Under the pieces are notes generated by a model. It saw only the letters and a list, made by a program, of their open reading frames with translations, was not told the DNA's origin and did not search any database. Source: an uncultured Eubacterium sp. (GTDB taxonomy: Bacteria > Bacillota > Clostridia > Lachnospirales > Lachnospiraceae). From it: DNA of 64,000 bases. The stretch is taken from NCBI GenBank assembly GCA_948579355.1, contig CAPAOV010000004.1, positions 62,001 to 126,000 on the forward strand, written 5' to 3'. Shown here piece by piece: positions 40,761 through 49,543 of this stretch. The translations under genes were made by a program, and so were the position numbers. The stretch's first letter is position 1, and each line of letters starts with the position of its first letter.

Positions 40761-41318
40761 ATGGATTACGGGAAAATTGAACAGGCAGTGAGATTATTTT
40801 TGGAGGGCATTGGCGAAGATGAATCGCGTGAGGGATTACAGGAGACGCCGGAGCGTATCGCAAAAATGTGCGGACAATTATTTGGAGGATATAATCAGGA
40901 TGCCGGCGTGCATTTATCAAGGACTTTTCGGGCAGAGACGGGCAACATGGTTGTAGAGAAAGATATTCCGTTTTATTCGGTATGTGAACATCACTTGCTG
41001 CCGTTTTATGGCAAAGTACATATAGGGTATATTCCGGATGGAAAAGTAGTTGGATTGAGCAAACTGGCCCGCACGGTAGAAGTATATGCCAGAAGAGCGC
41101 AGATTCAGGAGCAGTTGACAGAACAGATTGCTGCGGCAATTATGGAGCATTTGCAGCCAAAGGGCGTCTTTGTAATGATTGAGGCAGAGCATATGTGTAT
41201 GACTATGCGCGGCGTACAAAAGCCGGGAACGAGTACATCGACATATGCGGTCAAGGGTATTTACGAGGAAGATACAAATCTTCAGCAAATGTTTATGAAA
41301 ATGATAGGAAGAGGATAA
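40761..41318 (+). CDS. folE: GTP cyclohydrolase I
   Basis: 185 residues, normal length. Zinc ligands in SVCEHHLLPFYGKVHIGYIP (Cys and His) and in MCMTMRGVQKPG (second Cys); substrate-binding GLSKLARTVEVYARRAQIQEQLT. Converts GTP to 7,8-dihydroneopterin triphosphate, the first step to folate. ATG 40761 follows AGAGGGG. Leads folE-folP-folBK-pheA-DHH gene; each junction overlaps or is under 15 bases, so they form one operon. Confidence 0.96.
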   Translation: MDYGKIEQAVRLFLEGIGEDESREGLQETPERIAKMCGQLFGGYNQDAGVHLSRTFRAETGNMVVEKDIPFYSVCEHHLLPFYGKVHIGYIPDGKVVGLSKLARTVEVYARRAQIQEQLTEQIAAAIMEHLQPKGVFVMIEAEHMCMTMRGVQKPGTSTSTYAVKGIYEEDTNLQQMFMKMIGRG

Positions 41319-42127
41319 TGCGTATAGGAAAGAAAGACTTCCCATCCGGTGAGCGGACTTATGTTATGGGTATTTTAAATATAACACCCGACTCTTTTTC
41401 TGACGGGGGAAGATATAATGATTTAGACAGTGCACTGCGTCAGGCGGAAAGGATGATAAGAGAGGGAGCAGATATTTTGGATGTGGGAGGCGAATCTACC
41501 AGACCCGGATATGAGAAGATTGATGAGGAAGAAGAGGTTTCCCGCGTGGCTCCGGTGATTGAGGCACTCAAAAAGCGATTTGACGTTCCCGTATCAATTG
41601 ATACTTATAAGAGTAATGTGGCGGAAGCTGCGCTGGCAGCAGGAGCAGACCTCTTAAATGATATATGGGGGTGCCGCTATGACGAGCGTTGTGCGGAGTT
41701 GGCAGCACGTTATGATGCGGCAGTATGTCTGATGCACAATCGAAAACAGGCACAGTATGAGGATTTTATGCCGGAAGTAATCGGCGATTTGCAGGTGTCT
41801 CTCTCCATAGCAGAACGGCACGGTGTTAAAAAAGATAAGATTATCTTAGACCCGGGGGTTGGTTTCGGAAAGACACTGGAGCAGAACTGCAGTGTTGTGA
41901 AACATTTAGAAGATATTGTGGCATTGGGATATCCGGTACTTCTCGGAACTTCCAGAAAAAGTATGATTGGCCTGACGCTTAATCTGCCGGTTGAGCAGCG
42001 GGAGGAGGGAACCATTGCAACCAGTGTGATAGGAGCGATGAAAGGCTGCCGCTTTGTCCGCGTTCATGATGTGGAGAAAAACGTGCGTGCGCTGCGAATG
42101 ACGGAAGCAGTTTTGTATGCAGAATAA
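41318..42127 (+). CDS. folP: Dihydropteroate synthase
   Basis: 269 residues. TIM-barrel motifs: VMGILNITPDSFSDGG, DILDVGGESTRPGYE, VSIDTYK, NDIWGCR, LMHNRK, LDPGVGFGKTLEQN and GTSRKSMIG. Joins 6-hydroxymethyl-dihydropterin diphosphate with p-aminobenzoate; the sulfonamide target. Start ATG at 41318 overlaps the TAA of folE by one base (TAATG) with AGAGG upstream; a long upstream frame inside folE is rejected. The usual Ser/Thr loop residues are intact. Confidence 0.95.
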   Translation: MRIGKKDFPSGERTYVMGILNITPDSFSDGGRYNDLDSALRQAERMIREGADILDVGGESTRPGYEKIDEEEEVSRVAPVIEALKKRFDVPVSIDTYKSNVAEAALAAGADLLNDIWGCRYDERCAELAARYDAAVCLMHNRKQAQYEDFMPEVIGDLQVSLSIAERHGVKKDKIILDPGVGFGKTLEQNCSVVKHLEDIVALGYPVLLGTSRKSMIGLTLNLPVEQREEGTIATSVIGAMKGCRFVRVHDVEKNVRALRMTEAVLYAE

Positions 42128-42139
42128 AGGGAGGAAACG

Positions 42140-42988
42140 ATGGATTGCATTGAGATTAGAGAGTTAGAAGTATACTGTCATCACGGTGTTTTAAAAGAAG
42201 AAAATGTGTTAGGGCAGAAGTTTCTCGTATCAATCATTTTATATACCGATACAAAAATGGCCGGAGTCAGTGATGATTTGGAGCAGTCTGTCGACTATGC
42301 GAAAGTTTCCTATTTTGTAAAGGAGCGAATGGAGGAGAAAAATTTTAAATTAATTGAGGCGGCGGCGGAATATGTAGCAGAAAAAGTTCTTCTTTCCTTT
42401 CCTCTCATACAGCGAATACAAGTTGAGATTAAGAAACCGTGGGCGCCAATTTTGCTTCCTCTTGAAACCGTGAGTGTCACGATTGAGAGAGGCTGGACGA
42501 AAGTATACTTGTCGATTGGTTCCAATATGGGAAATCGTGAAGAGCATTTACAGACAGCGCTGCAGAGACTGCAGCGGGAGAGAACGATACGTGGCATACG
42601 GGTTTCCGATTGGATTGAAACAGAGCCGTATGGTTATTTGGAGCAAGCTTCTTTTTTGAACGCGGCTGTGGAATTAGAGACAATCGAAAGTCCTGATTCA
42701 TTGTTAAAGATTTTGCAGAAGATTGAGACAGAGGGAGGAAGAGAGCGCACCATCCATTGGGGCCCCCGGACGATTGATTTGGATATCGTATTGTTTGGCG
42801 ATGTCATTATGCAGACGGAGACGCTGACGATACCGCATCGAGAAATGCATTTGCGTGAATTTGTCCTCCGCCCGCTGGCGCAACTGGCTCCGTGGGTGAG
42901 TCATCCGGTTTATCATAAGACGGTTTCCGAACTTTGGGAGCAGATGAGTCAAAACAATACCAAGGGGAGGAATGAGAAAGATGATTGA
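42140..42988 (+). CDS. folBK: FolB-FolK fusion: dihydroneopterin aldolase and HPPK
   Basis: 282 residues. Residues 1-118 are FolB: IEIRELEVYCHHGVLKEEN with the DYAKVS strand and catalytic Lys region KPWAPI. From residue 120 comes FolK: VYLSIGSNMGNREEHL, TEPYGYLEQASFLNAAVEL, and the Mg-ATP segment WGPRTIDLDIVLFGD followed by IPHREMHLREFVLRPL. The chain converts dihydroneopterin to hydroxymethyl-dihydropterin and then pyrophosphorylates it, feeding FolP encoded just before. GGGAGG is 7 bases before the ATG. The fusion is common in clostridia. Confidence 0.94.
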   Translation: MDCIEIRELEVYCHHGVLKEENVLGQKFLVSIILYTDTKMAGVSDDLEQSVDYAKVSYFVKERMEEKNFKLIEAAAEYVAEKVLLSFPLIQRIQVEIKKPWAPILLPLETVSVTIERGWTKVYLSIGSNMGNREEHLQTALQRLQRERTIRGIRVSDWIETEPYGYLEQASFLNAAVELETIESPDSLLKILQKIETEGGRERTIHWGPRTIDLDIVLFGDVIMQTETLTIPHREMHLREFVLRPLAQLAPWVSHPVYHKTVSELWEQMSQNNTKGRNEKDD

Positions 42989-44111
42989 TTTATCAATTTC
43001 GAGGCAGCAGATTGACGAGATAGACAGCCAAATCGTGGAGCTTTTTGAGAAGCGGATGAAAGTGGCAAACGATGTGGCAAATTATAAGATTGAGACAGGA
43101 AAAGCTGTTTTTGATAAAGAGCGGGAGGAGCAGAAGCTGGAGAAGCTGGGTGCGATGTCTCATGGAGAGTTCAATGAACGCGCCGTGCGTGAATTGTTTC
43201 AGCAGATTATGTCGATTAGCCGTAAATATCAATATGGAATGCTGCCGCATACGGATGATGTAACGAAGTTTAAAAAAGTACCGCACATTTGCGGTGAGGA
43301 CAGCAGGGTATATTATTTTGGCGTGGCGGGAACACATACGCAGCAGGCGATGGAAGAGGTGTTCGGAACATCGGTGCGCGGCACGGGGTGCGCAGATTTT
43401 CAAGATGTGATGGAAGCTGTGGAAAAAGGAGAGGCAGATTACGGGGTATTGCCGATTGAGAATAGTTCGACGGGGGGAATCAGCACGAATTATGATTTGC
43501 TCCTGCATTATAAAAATGCCATAGTAGGCCAGTATGTGATGGAGATAAATCAATGTCTGCTTGCCTTGCCGGGGGCAAAACCGGAAAATATAAAGACGGT
43601 GTTTTCTCATCCGCAGGGTTTGTTGCAGAGCCGCAGCTTTATGAGAGAACATCCGGAGTACGAGGGAGTGGAGTATGGCTCCACAGCGGCTGCAGCAAAG
43701 AAAGTGGCCGGAGATAAAGACGTCACACAGGCGGCGATTGCCAGCCGGCGTGCGGCAAAGGAATACGGTCTTGAAGTCGTGGCAGAGAATATTCAGGAAG
43801 AGAAAAACAATTGTACAAGGTTTATTATTATCGGCGCCAAAGAGGTATACACGGAAAAGAGCAATAAGATTGCACTCTGTATTGAACTGCCTCATCACAG
43901 CGGCTCGTTGTACCGGATTTTATCCCATTTTCTGTACAATAATCTGAATATGACGCAAATTGTATCCCGTCCGATACCGGGAAGAAACTGGGAGTATCGG
44001 TTCTTTATAGATGTTGAGGGCAATCTTGACGATGCGGCGGTGCAAAACGCATTGCGCGGAGTTAAGGAAGAAGCAGCATACATGCGTGTGCTGGGAAATT
44101 ATGAGGCATGA
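42981..44111 (+). CDS. pheA: P-protein: chorismate mutase / prephenate dehydratase
   Basis: 376 residues. N-terminal AroQ chorismate mutase helices (SRQQIDEIDSQIVELFEKRMKVANDVANYK), then prephenate dehydratase with YFGVAGTHTQQA, LPIENSSTGGIS, VFSHPQGLLQ and NNCTRFIII, then an ACT domain starting ALCIELPHHSGSLYRIL (Phe feedback site). Makes phenylpyruvate for phenylalanine. Start at 42981, inside the end of folBK (8-base overlap), 10 bases after GGGGAGG; the ATG at 42972 is too close to that site. Its place in a folate operon is unusual, though both pathways start from chorismate. Confidence 0.94.
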   Translation: MIDLSISRQQIDEIDSQIVELFEKRMKVANDVANYKIETGKAVFDKEREEQKLEKLGAMSHGEFNERAVRELFQQIMSISRKYQYGMLPHTDDVTKFKKVPHICGEDSRVYYFGVAGTHTQQAMEEVFGTSVRGTGCADFQDVMEAVEKGEADYGVLPIENSSTGGISTNYDLLLHYKNAIVGQYVMEINQCLLALPGAKPENIKTVFSHPQGLLQSRSFMREHPEYEGVEYGSTAAAAKKVAGDKDVTQAAIASRRAAKEYGLEVVAENIQEEKNNCTRFIIIGAKEVYTEKSNKIALCIELPHHSGSLYRILSHFLYNNLNMTQIVSRPIPGRNWEYRFFIDVEGNLDDAAVQNALRGVKEEAAYMRVLGNYEA

Positions 44112-44115
44112 GAAT

Positions 44116-45102
44116 ATGGGTTTTTTAAATGAGATGGCAAAGAACAAAAAAATATGTATCCAATGTCATGACAATCCGGATGCGGATACGATTGCATCGG
44201 CTTTTGGCGCCTATGTGTATTTCACGAGCCGGGGAGTTGATACGAGAATTATCTATAGCGGCGCCACGCATATGCAAAAATTCAGCGTCTGCTATATGGT
44301 CGAGCAATGCCGTATTCCCATACGTTATGTGGATGAATTGCCGGAGTGCGATTTATTGTTAGTAGTCGACGCACAGTACCGGCAGGGAAACGTCACCCTG
44401 TTTGAACACGATAATGTGGCGATTATCGACCACCATTTTCAGTTGGTTGAAGATACGGACAACTATTGGATTAAGAGTGATTACCAAAGCTGTTCAACGG
44501 TCGTGTGGGAACTTCTCAAGGAAGAGGGATATGACGTAAAATCCAACGAGGCGTTAAAAATCGCTCTTTTGTTCGGGTTGTATACCGATACTTCCACGTA
44601 TTCCGATTTGTACCGTGAAGTGGATATGGAAATGAAGCTGGAGCTGACCGGAGATTATCCGGTGCTGGAACGTCTGACGAAATCTACAATGACGATTTCA
44701 GAACTTATTATTGCCAGCGAGGCGATATGCAATCACGAGATGGATATGGAGCACAATTTTGCAATCGTCGAGGTGATACGGTGCGACCAGTCGGTACTCG
44801 GTATTATTGGTGATTTTGTCATACAGGTGGATTCTATTTTTGTCAGTTTTTGTTATACGACAACGACGGAGGGATATCAGATTTCCGTCAGAAGTTGTAC
44901 GGATAAAGTGCGCGCAAATGAGCTCGCCGCCTTTTTGTGTCAGGATATCGGCAGCGGCGGCGGACATTTGAAAAAGGCGGGCGGACGAGTATACAGTGAA
45001 AGGCTGAAAGAGAAGTATGGAAACCGCAATTTCAAAGAAGTAATTCGTGAACTGATGTGTCAGTTTATGGAAACAAGTGGAAAAGGGGACGCTTCGGCGT
45101 AA
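44116..45102 (+). CDS. DHH/DHHA1 phosphoesterase (NrnA-like oligoribonuclease or pAp phosphatase)
   Basis: 328 residues. DHH domain with CHDNPDADTIASAF (metal-binding Asp pair), LLLVVDAQ, and the name-giving IIDHHFQ; C-terminal DHHA1 with GSGGGHLKKAGGR. Members degrade nanoRNA, pAp or cyclic dinucleotides; the exact substrate cannot be told here. The sequence is somewhat unusual in the first motif (CIQCHDNPD). Start ATG 44116 with GAGG 9 bases upstream, in the end of pheA; ATG 44101 is a weaker option. Last gene of the fol operon. Confidence 0.85.
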   Translation: MGFLNEMAKNKKICIQCHDNPDADTIASAFGAYVYFTSRGVDTRIIYSGATHMQKFSVCYMVEQCRIPIRYVDELPECDLLLVVDAQYRQGNVTLFEHDNVAIIDHHFQLVEDTDNYWIKSDYQSCSTVVWELLKEEGYDVKSNEALKIALLFGLYTDTSTYSDLYREVDMEMKLELTGDYPVLERLTKSTMTISELIIASEAICNHEMDMEHNFAIVEVIRCDQSVLGIIGDFVIQVDSIFVSFCYTTTTEGYQISVRSCTDKVRANELAAFLCQDIGSGGGHLKKAGGRVYSERLKEKYGNRNFKEVIRELMCQFMETSGKGDASA

Positions 45103-45208
45103 TCACAGTTTATCCATACTTTTCACACAATTCATTCAAGTTTTTTACAAAACTCACACACATTTTGTGGTTATCCTAATGATAACAAAGCGAAAGGATG
45201 TGTGAAGT
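45103..45208 (+). promoter_or_regulatory. htrA upstream region with TTCACA-like direct repeats
   Basis: The 106-base gap holds TTTTCACACAATTCATTCAA, then TTTTTTACAAAACTCACACA: repeated TTCACA/TTTACA-like units of the kind bound by OmpR-family response regulators. No convincing -10 box could be assigned. AAAGGATG precedes the ATG. Confidence 0.3.
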
Positions 45209-46378
45209 ATGAAAAAGCTGATAAAATTAATTGCAGGTGCAGCCGTATTCGGTATTGTAGCAGGTTCTGCTTTTCAGGGAGTTGAATTGATTAGTAGAAA
45301 TACGTGGAAAACGCAGGTAGAGGAAGAAAGCAGTGATTCCTCCGTGAAGCTCAATACAACGAATGTGCTGGCAGGTAAACAGGACTCGGGAACGGATGAT
45401 GTGGCAGGTATTGCAGAGCAGGTCTTACCATCCATTGTGGCGATTGATGTGACTGCGCGGACGACGGAACAGACATTGTTTGGCCCGCAGGTCAGTGAGG
45501 GAACAGGAAGCGCTTCTGGTATCATTATAGCAGAAAAGAATGGTAAGATGTATATTGCCACGAATAATCATGTGGTGGAAGACGCCACGAAAGTTACTAT
45601 TATTTTCCATGATGAATCCAAGGCGGAGGCAGTTGTAAAAGGAACGGATTCTTCTTCTGATTTGGCGGTAGTCGAAGTAGATGCGGCAAAACTTTCCGCG
45701 GATACAAAGAAAAATATAAAAATAGCGGCGATTGGCGACAGCGATGCCACAAAAGTCGGAGAGCGCGCCATTGCCATTGGTAATGCATTGGGATATGGAA
45801 CAAGCGTTACCGTCGGTTATGTCAGCGCCAAAGACCGTGAAATCGGAGGCGAGGATACGAGCAGTGTGAAGCTGATACAGACGGATGCCGCCATCAATCC
45901 GGGGAACAGCGGGGGCGCTTTAGTGAATAGCCGCGGTGAGGTAATTGGTATTAACTCGGCTAAATTTGCCTCGGAGCAGATAGAGGGAATGGGATTTGCC
46001 ATCCCGATGAAAGTGGCAGAGCCGATTTTGGAAGATTTGATGAATCAAAAGAAAGTCGAGCAGTCAGAGCAGGCGTGGCTCGGTATAAGCGGGCGGGATG
46101 TGACAAGTGAATATACAAAAAGTTATGGTATTCCGGAGGGAATCTATGTGGCAGAAGTGACCGATAGTTCTCCGGCACAAAAGGCAGGGATTAGACAGGG
46201 GTATGTGATTACCGCGTTAAACGGAAAAGAAATAAAAACGATGGCGCAGTTGCAGGAAAAACTGGCGCAGTGCCGTGCTGGACAGAAGGGCGTAATAACG
46301 GTTCAGGTGTCGGATAATGGTTCTTATAATAAGAAAGAACTGACGGTAACCTTTGGCAAAAAAGCGGCGGTTGAATAA
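45209..46378 (+). CDS. htrA: HtrA/DegP-like membrane-anchored serine protease with PDZ domain
   Basis: 389 residues. N-terminal membrane anchor (about 3-24), a linker, then the trypsin-like domain with catalytic His121 (ATNNHVVED), Asp151 (SSSDLAVV) and Ser234 (INPGNSGGAL). One PDZ domain at the C terminus (WLGISGRDVTSEYTKSYGIPEG ... PAQKAGIRQGYVI). Acts outside the membrane in quality control of exported proteins under envelope stress. Preceded by a repeat-rich control region, in line with two-component control such as CssRS, which is inference. Single gene; MiaB gene follows after 27 bases. Confidence 0.94.
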   Translation: MKKLIKLIAGAAVFGIVAGSAFQGVELISRNTWKTQVEEESSDSSVKLNTTNVLAGKQDSGTDDVAGIAEQVLPSIVAIDVTARTTEQTLFGPQVSEGTGSASGIIIAEKNGKMYIATNNHVVEDATKVTIIFHDESKAEAVVKGTDSSSDLAVVEVDAAKLSADTKKNIKIAAIGDSDATKVGERAIAIGNALGYGTSVTVGYVSAKDREIGGEDTSSVKLIQTDAAINPGNSGGALVNSRGEVIGINSAKFASEQIEGMGFAIPMKVAEPILEDLMNQKKVEQSEQAWLGISGRDVTSEYTKSYGIPEGIYVAEVTDSSPAQKAGIRQGYVITALNGKEIKTMAQLQEKLAQCRAGQKGVITVQVSDNGSYNKKELTVTFGKKAAVE

Positions 46379-46405
46379 CGCGCCGTTTTCAAAACGGAGG
46401 ATGCA

Positions 46406-47854
46406 ATGTTTGATTATAAACGGTTAGAAGCGGTATCAGTGGCAGGGGAAGCGCCTGCCACCGAGCCGGAACGGCAATATTATTTTATGAAAAAATGTAA
46501 GCAGTGGGCGACCGGGGAAATTTCCCGTTTAGGTCGTCCTCTTACGATGTCTATCCAGACGTTGGGATGTCAGATGAACGCTAAAGACTCGGAGAAGATG
46601 ACGGCGATATTGGAATATATTGGTTATACGGAAATCAATGAGCCTGTAGCTGATTTTGTTATGTACAATACGTGTACGGTAAGGGAGAATGCCAATCTGA
46701 AAATTTATGGGCGGCTGGGGTATTTGAAGAATCATAAAAAATCAAATCCGGACATGAAAATAGCGCTCTGCGGCTGCATGATGCAGGAGGCTGACGAGGT
46801 ACAGAGGATACAGAGAAGTTATCCGTTTGTTGACCTTGTTTTTGGCACGCACAATATTTACAAACTGGCGGAGCTTCTCTATACGCAAATCCAATCGGAC
46901 AGACGGGTGACAGACGTGTGGGAGGAGCCAAAAGAGATTGTCGAGGATTTGCCGGGCAAGCGGAAGTATCCGTTTAAGACAGGCGTCAACATTATGTTTG
47001 GCTGCAATAATTTTTGCAGTTACTGTATTGTGCCGTATGTGCGCGGACGGGAGCGCAGCAGGGAACCTCAAGATATTGTGGAGGAGGTTCGCGGGCTGGC
47101 AGAAGATGGCGTCGTGGAAATTATGCTGCTGGGGCAAAATGTGAACTCGTATGGGAAAACGTTAAAAAATCCGGTTGATTTTGCTCAGTTGCTAAGGAAA
47201 GTCAATGAGATTTCGGGATTGCGGCGGATTCGTTTTATGACCTCCCACCCAAAGGACTTGTCGGAAGATTTGATTGAGGCTATGGCGGACTGTGACAAAG
47301 TATGTTCGCATCTGCATTTGCCGTTACAGTCGGGAAGCAGTAAGATATTAAAGAAAATGAATCGTAAATATACGAAAGAAGAGTATTTGGAACTGGTGTC
47401 CCGCATACGGAAAAAACTGCCGGACATTTCGCTGACAACAGATATTATAGTAGGTTTTCCGGGGGAGAGTGAGGAAGATTTTGCAGAGACGCTTGATGTG
47501 GTGAGGAAAGTACGATATGACAGCGCCTATACGTTTATTTACTCGAAGCGAATGGGCACGCCAGCGGCTGCTATGGAAAATCAGGTGCCGAAAGAAGTTG
47601 TGAAGGAGCGTTTTGACCGTTTACTGAAAGAAATTCAGCAGATTTCCTCCGAGATTACCGACAGCCGTGTAGGGCAGACGGTTCCCGTGCTATTTGAAGA
47701 GAGAAATTTGCAGGATAGCAAATTGATGACCGGGCGTCTGTCGAATAACGCTGTGGTACATTGTCCTGGGGAGGAAAGCCTCATTGGGCAGATAAAGCAG
47801 GTGAGGTTGCGGGAAAGCCGTGGATTTTATTATATGGGCGACATATTGTCCTGA
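46406..47854 (+). CDS. miaB: tRNA-2-methylthio-N6-dimethylallyladenosine synthase
   Basis: 482 residues. N-terminal UPF0004 domain with three cluster cysteines (QTLGCQMNAKDSE, NTCTVRENA, LCGCMMQE), the radical-SAM motif CNNFCSYC (about 199-206) with YVRGRERSR, and a C-terminal TRAM domain. Adds the methylthio group to i6A37 of tRNAs reading UNN codons, using two [4Fe-4S] clusters and SAM. The typical clostridial N-terminal extension is present. ATG after ACGGAGG. Followed by a strong bidirectional terminator. Confidence 0.95.
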   Translation: MFDYKRLEAVSVAGEAPATEPERQYYFMKKCKQWATGEISRLGRPLTMSIQTLGCQMNAKDSEKMTAILEYIGYTEINEPVADFVMYNTCTVRENANLKIYGRLGYLKNHKKSNPDMKIALCGCMMQEADEVQRIQRSYPFVDLVFGTHNIYKLAELLYTQIQSDRRVTDVWEEPKEIVEDLPGKRKYPFKTGVNIMFGCNNFCSYCIVPYVRGRERSREPQDIVEEVRGLAEDGVVEIMLLGQNVNSYGKTLKNPVDFAQLLRKVNEISGLRRIRFMTSHPKDLSEDLIEAMADCDKVCSHLHLPLQSGSSKILKKMNRKYTKEEYLELVSRIRKKLPDISLTTDIIVGFPGESEEDFAETLDVVRKVRYDSAYTFIYSKRMGTPAAAMENQVPKEVVKERFDRLLKEIQQISSEITDSRVGQTVPVLFEERNLQDSKLMTGRLSNNAVVHCPGEESLIGQIKQVRLRESRGFYYMGDILS

Positions 47855-47870
47855 ATGATTGCAGGATAGC

Positions 47871-47929
47871 AAAAAGAAGTAAGATAGATTGGAGCGAAAT
47901 GTTTCCATCATCTATCTTACTTCTTTTTT
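47871..47929. terminator. Bidirectional terminator between miaB and ppiB
   Basis: AAAAAGAAGTAAGATAGAT (47871-47889) pairs perfectly with ATCTATCTTACTTCTTTTT (47910-47928) around a 20-base loop, giving T-runs on both strands. Confidence 0.93.
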
Positions 47930-47936
47930 ATGTCGT

Positions 47937-48464
47937 TCAGGCTGATTTTGTCGGCTCTGGATAGGAAGCGCCAAAGGTATCAACAGTGACGTTTGCCATG
48001 ACAACTGGTGTCGTCGGCATGTCGTTCCAGTCGGTATCAGCTTCTGCCAGTTTATTGACAATGTCCATCCCCTCGGTTACTTTGCCGAAAGCGGCGTAAG
48101 AGCCGTCCAGATGAGAAGCTTTTTTGTGCATGATGAAAAACTGTGAGCCGGCGGAATCCGGATGCTGTGAGCGTGCCATTGAGATAACTCCCGGCTTATG
48201 GCTGAGGTTATTTTCAAAACCATTAGTAGAAAACTCGCCGGGGATAGTATAGTTCGGCCCTCCGGTACCGTTTCCGTCCGGGTCTCCGCCCTGTATCATA
48301 AAGCCTTTGATGATACGGTGGAATGTCAGGCCGTTGTAAAAGCCTTTATTTACGAGAGAAATAAAGTTATTTACCGTATTTGGTGCGACGTCGGGATATA
48401 ATTCCACTTTTATTACGTCGCCATTTTTCATTTCAATTGTAACGATTGGATTTTTTTCTGCCAT
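47937..48464 (-). CDS. ppiB: Cyclophilin-type peptidyl-prolyl cis-trans isomerase
   Basis: 175 residues, no signal peptide, so cytosolic. Core motifs: TFHRIIKGFMIQGGDPDGNGTGG (active-site Arg, Phe and Met/Gln), GVISMARSQHPDSAGSQFFIM, LDGSYAAFGKVTEGMDIV. The usual Trp of the cyclosporin site is replaced, as in most bacterial forms (YAAFG). Speeds Xaa-Pro isomerisation in folding. ATG 48464 preceded by AAAGGAAA; own promoter upstream. Confidence 0.95.
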   Translation of the reverse strand: MAEKNPIVTIEMKNGDVIKVELYPDVAPNTVNNFISLVNKGFYNGLTFHRIIKGFMIQGGDPDGNGTGGPNYTIPGEFSTNGFENNLSHKPGVISMARSQHPDSAGSQFFIMHKKASHLDGSYAAFGKVTEGMDIVNKLAEADTDWNDMPTTPVVMANVTVDTFGASYPEPTKSA

Positions 48465-48505
48465 TGTCTGATTTCCTTTCTAATACTGTTTTTTCTGATT
48501 AGTCT

Positions 48506-48534
48506 ATTGTAAAAGATTTTCCCCGAATATGCAA
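48506..48534 (-). promoter_or_regulatory. Promoter of ppiB
   Basis: On the minus strand TTGCAT (48529-48534), 17-base spacer, TACAAT (48506-48511). Confidence 0.6.
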
Positions 48535-48551
48535 GGGCTTCGACAAGCTCT

Positions 48552-48603
48552 GACAGAAGGAATAGGAAAAAGGCCGGAAGCTGCCGGCATCCTGTCGTTT
48601 TTT
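48552..48603 (+). terminator. Terminator-like hairpin upstream of the spoIIG promoter
   Basis: GACAG (48552) with CTGTC (48592), and an inner GCCGG-AAGCTG-CCGGC (48573-48588), followed by six T's (48598-48603). It would insulate spoIIG from plus-strand read-through. Confidence 0.55.
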
Positions 48604-48655
48604 AGGTGGAGGGGTCGGATAAGCAAAGGAAATATTTTAATATCTCCTCCGCTGT

Positions 48656-48688
48656 TTGACAGAATTTGCAAAAGGAGGCTCTTATAAT
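48656..48688 (+). promoter_or_regulatory. spoIIG-type promoter with an over-long spacer
   Basis: TTGACA (48656-48661) and TATAAT (48683-48688) are near-consensus but 21 bases apart instead of 17. In Bacillus subtilis the spoIIG promoter has the same oddity (22 bases) and needs Spo0A~P. A heptamer TGTCGAA, the core of the 0A box, is on the minus strand at 48539-48545, and TTTGACAGAA at 48655 overlaps the -35 box and is a weaker match. An alternative -35, TTGCAA at 48666-48671, has only 11 bases of spacer. Confidence 0.65.
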
Positions 48689-48727
48689 AGAGCTACACCG
48701 GTTACCAAAAGAGAGAAGAGGATGGCT

Positions 48728-49525
48728 ATGAAATTGTATCTGGATATATTTTTCCTAATCAATCTGGGAATGAATTTCGTGATTTTAATGGCAGAGAGTT
48801 TTTTTCAAAATCGAAAGATAGCATTGAAGCGCCTTACACTGACAGCGGCGTTCGGAGCCGGCGCTGCCTGTCTTTGTGTGGTGACGGGGATGCATCGGGT
48901 TCCGGTATTACTAATTGTCTGTTATGCACTAATGAGTATTGTACTTGTCCGAATGGCCTTTGGAAAAACAACGATAGGAACGTGGGTAAGAAATGTGGTG
49001 TTTTTTTACACGATTGCTTTTTTGCTTGGAGGTCTGCTCGTCCAAGTAAAAGGATTATTTTCTTTCTCGCTCTCTGGTCTTGTTGTTTTGGGACTGGCCG
49101 GTATTTTTTTGCTGTTTCTTCGCTGGATTTTACCGAAATGGAGGAGATGGCAGAGCGCTGCCGGAGTATACCGTCGGGTGCGATTGTGCTATCGGGGAAA
49201 TGCGGTGGCCGGCAATGCTCTCTGGGATACGGGCAACCGATTGCAGGAGCCGTTTACTGGAGAACCCGTATTGCTGGGAGAGCGTAGATTTCTCTCGCGA
49301 CTGTGGAAAAAGGGAGAAGAGCCGGTTGTGCGTATAATTCCCTTTCATTCGGTTGGCAGGGAGACGGGGCTGCTTCATGTGTTTCAGGCAGATTATATAG
49401 AGGTGGAAAGGGAAAACGAGTGGTATCGGGTGGAGAACCCGTGGGTGGCAATATGCGATTACTATCTTTCGGCGGATGGTGAGTATGAGATTATATTGCA
49501 TCCGGATATGTTACAAGAAGAATGA
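48728..49525 (+). CDS. spoIIGA: Sigma-E processing peptidase SpoIIGA
   Basis: 265 residues. Five membrane helices in the N-terminal half (MKLYLDIFFLINLGMNFVILM to about residue 135), then a cytoplasmic aspartic-protease-like domain with the catalytic Asp167 in ALWDTGNRLQEPFTGEPV. The C-terminal part (HSVGRETGLLHVFQAD) matches the family. During sporulation it sits in the mother-cell septum and, on signal from SpoIIR, cleaves pro-sigma-E encoded next. ATG at 48728 has AGAAGAGG 6 bases upstream; the ATG two codons earlier abuts that site. Confidence 0.93.
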   Translation: MKLYLDIFFLINLGMNFVILMAESFFQNRKIALKRLTLTAAFGAGAACLCVVTGMHRVPVLLIVCYALMSIVLVRMAFGKTTIGTWVRNVVFFYTIAFLLGGLLVQVKGLFSFSLSGLVVLGLAGIFLLFLRWILPKWRRWQSAAGVYRRVRLCYRGNAVAGNALWDTGNRLQEPFTGEPVLLGERRFLSRLWKKGEEPVVRIIPFHSVGRETGLLHVFQADYIEVERENEWYRVENPWVAICDYYLSADGEYEIILHPDMLQEE

Positions 49526-49543
49526 ACAAAGGGAGGAACAAAA

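Noticed and set aside
42993..43898. 301-codon open frame on the minus strand
   Set aside because: Fully antisense to pheA, whose motifs are unambiguous; composition is His/Cys/Arg-rich as expected of a shadow frame and there is no ribosome site.
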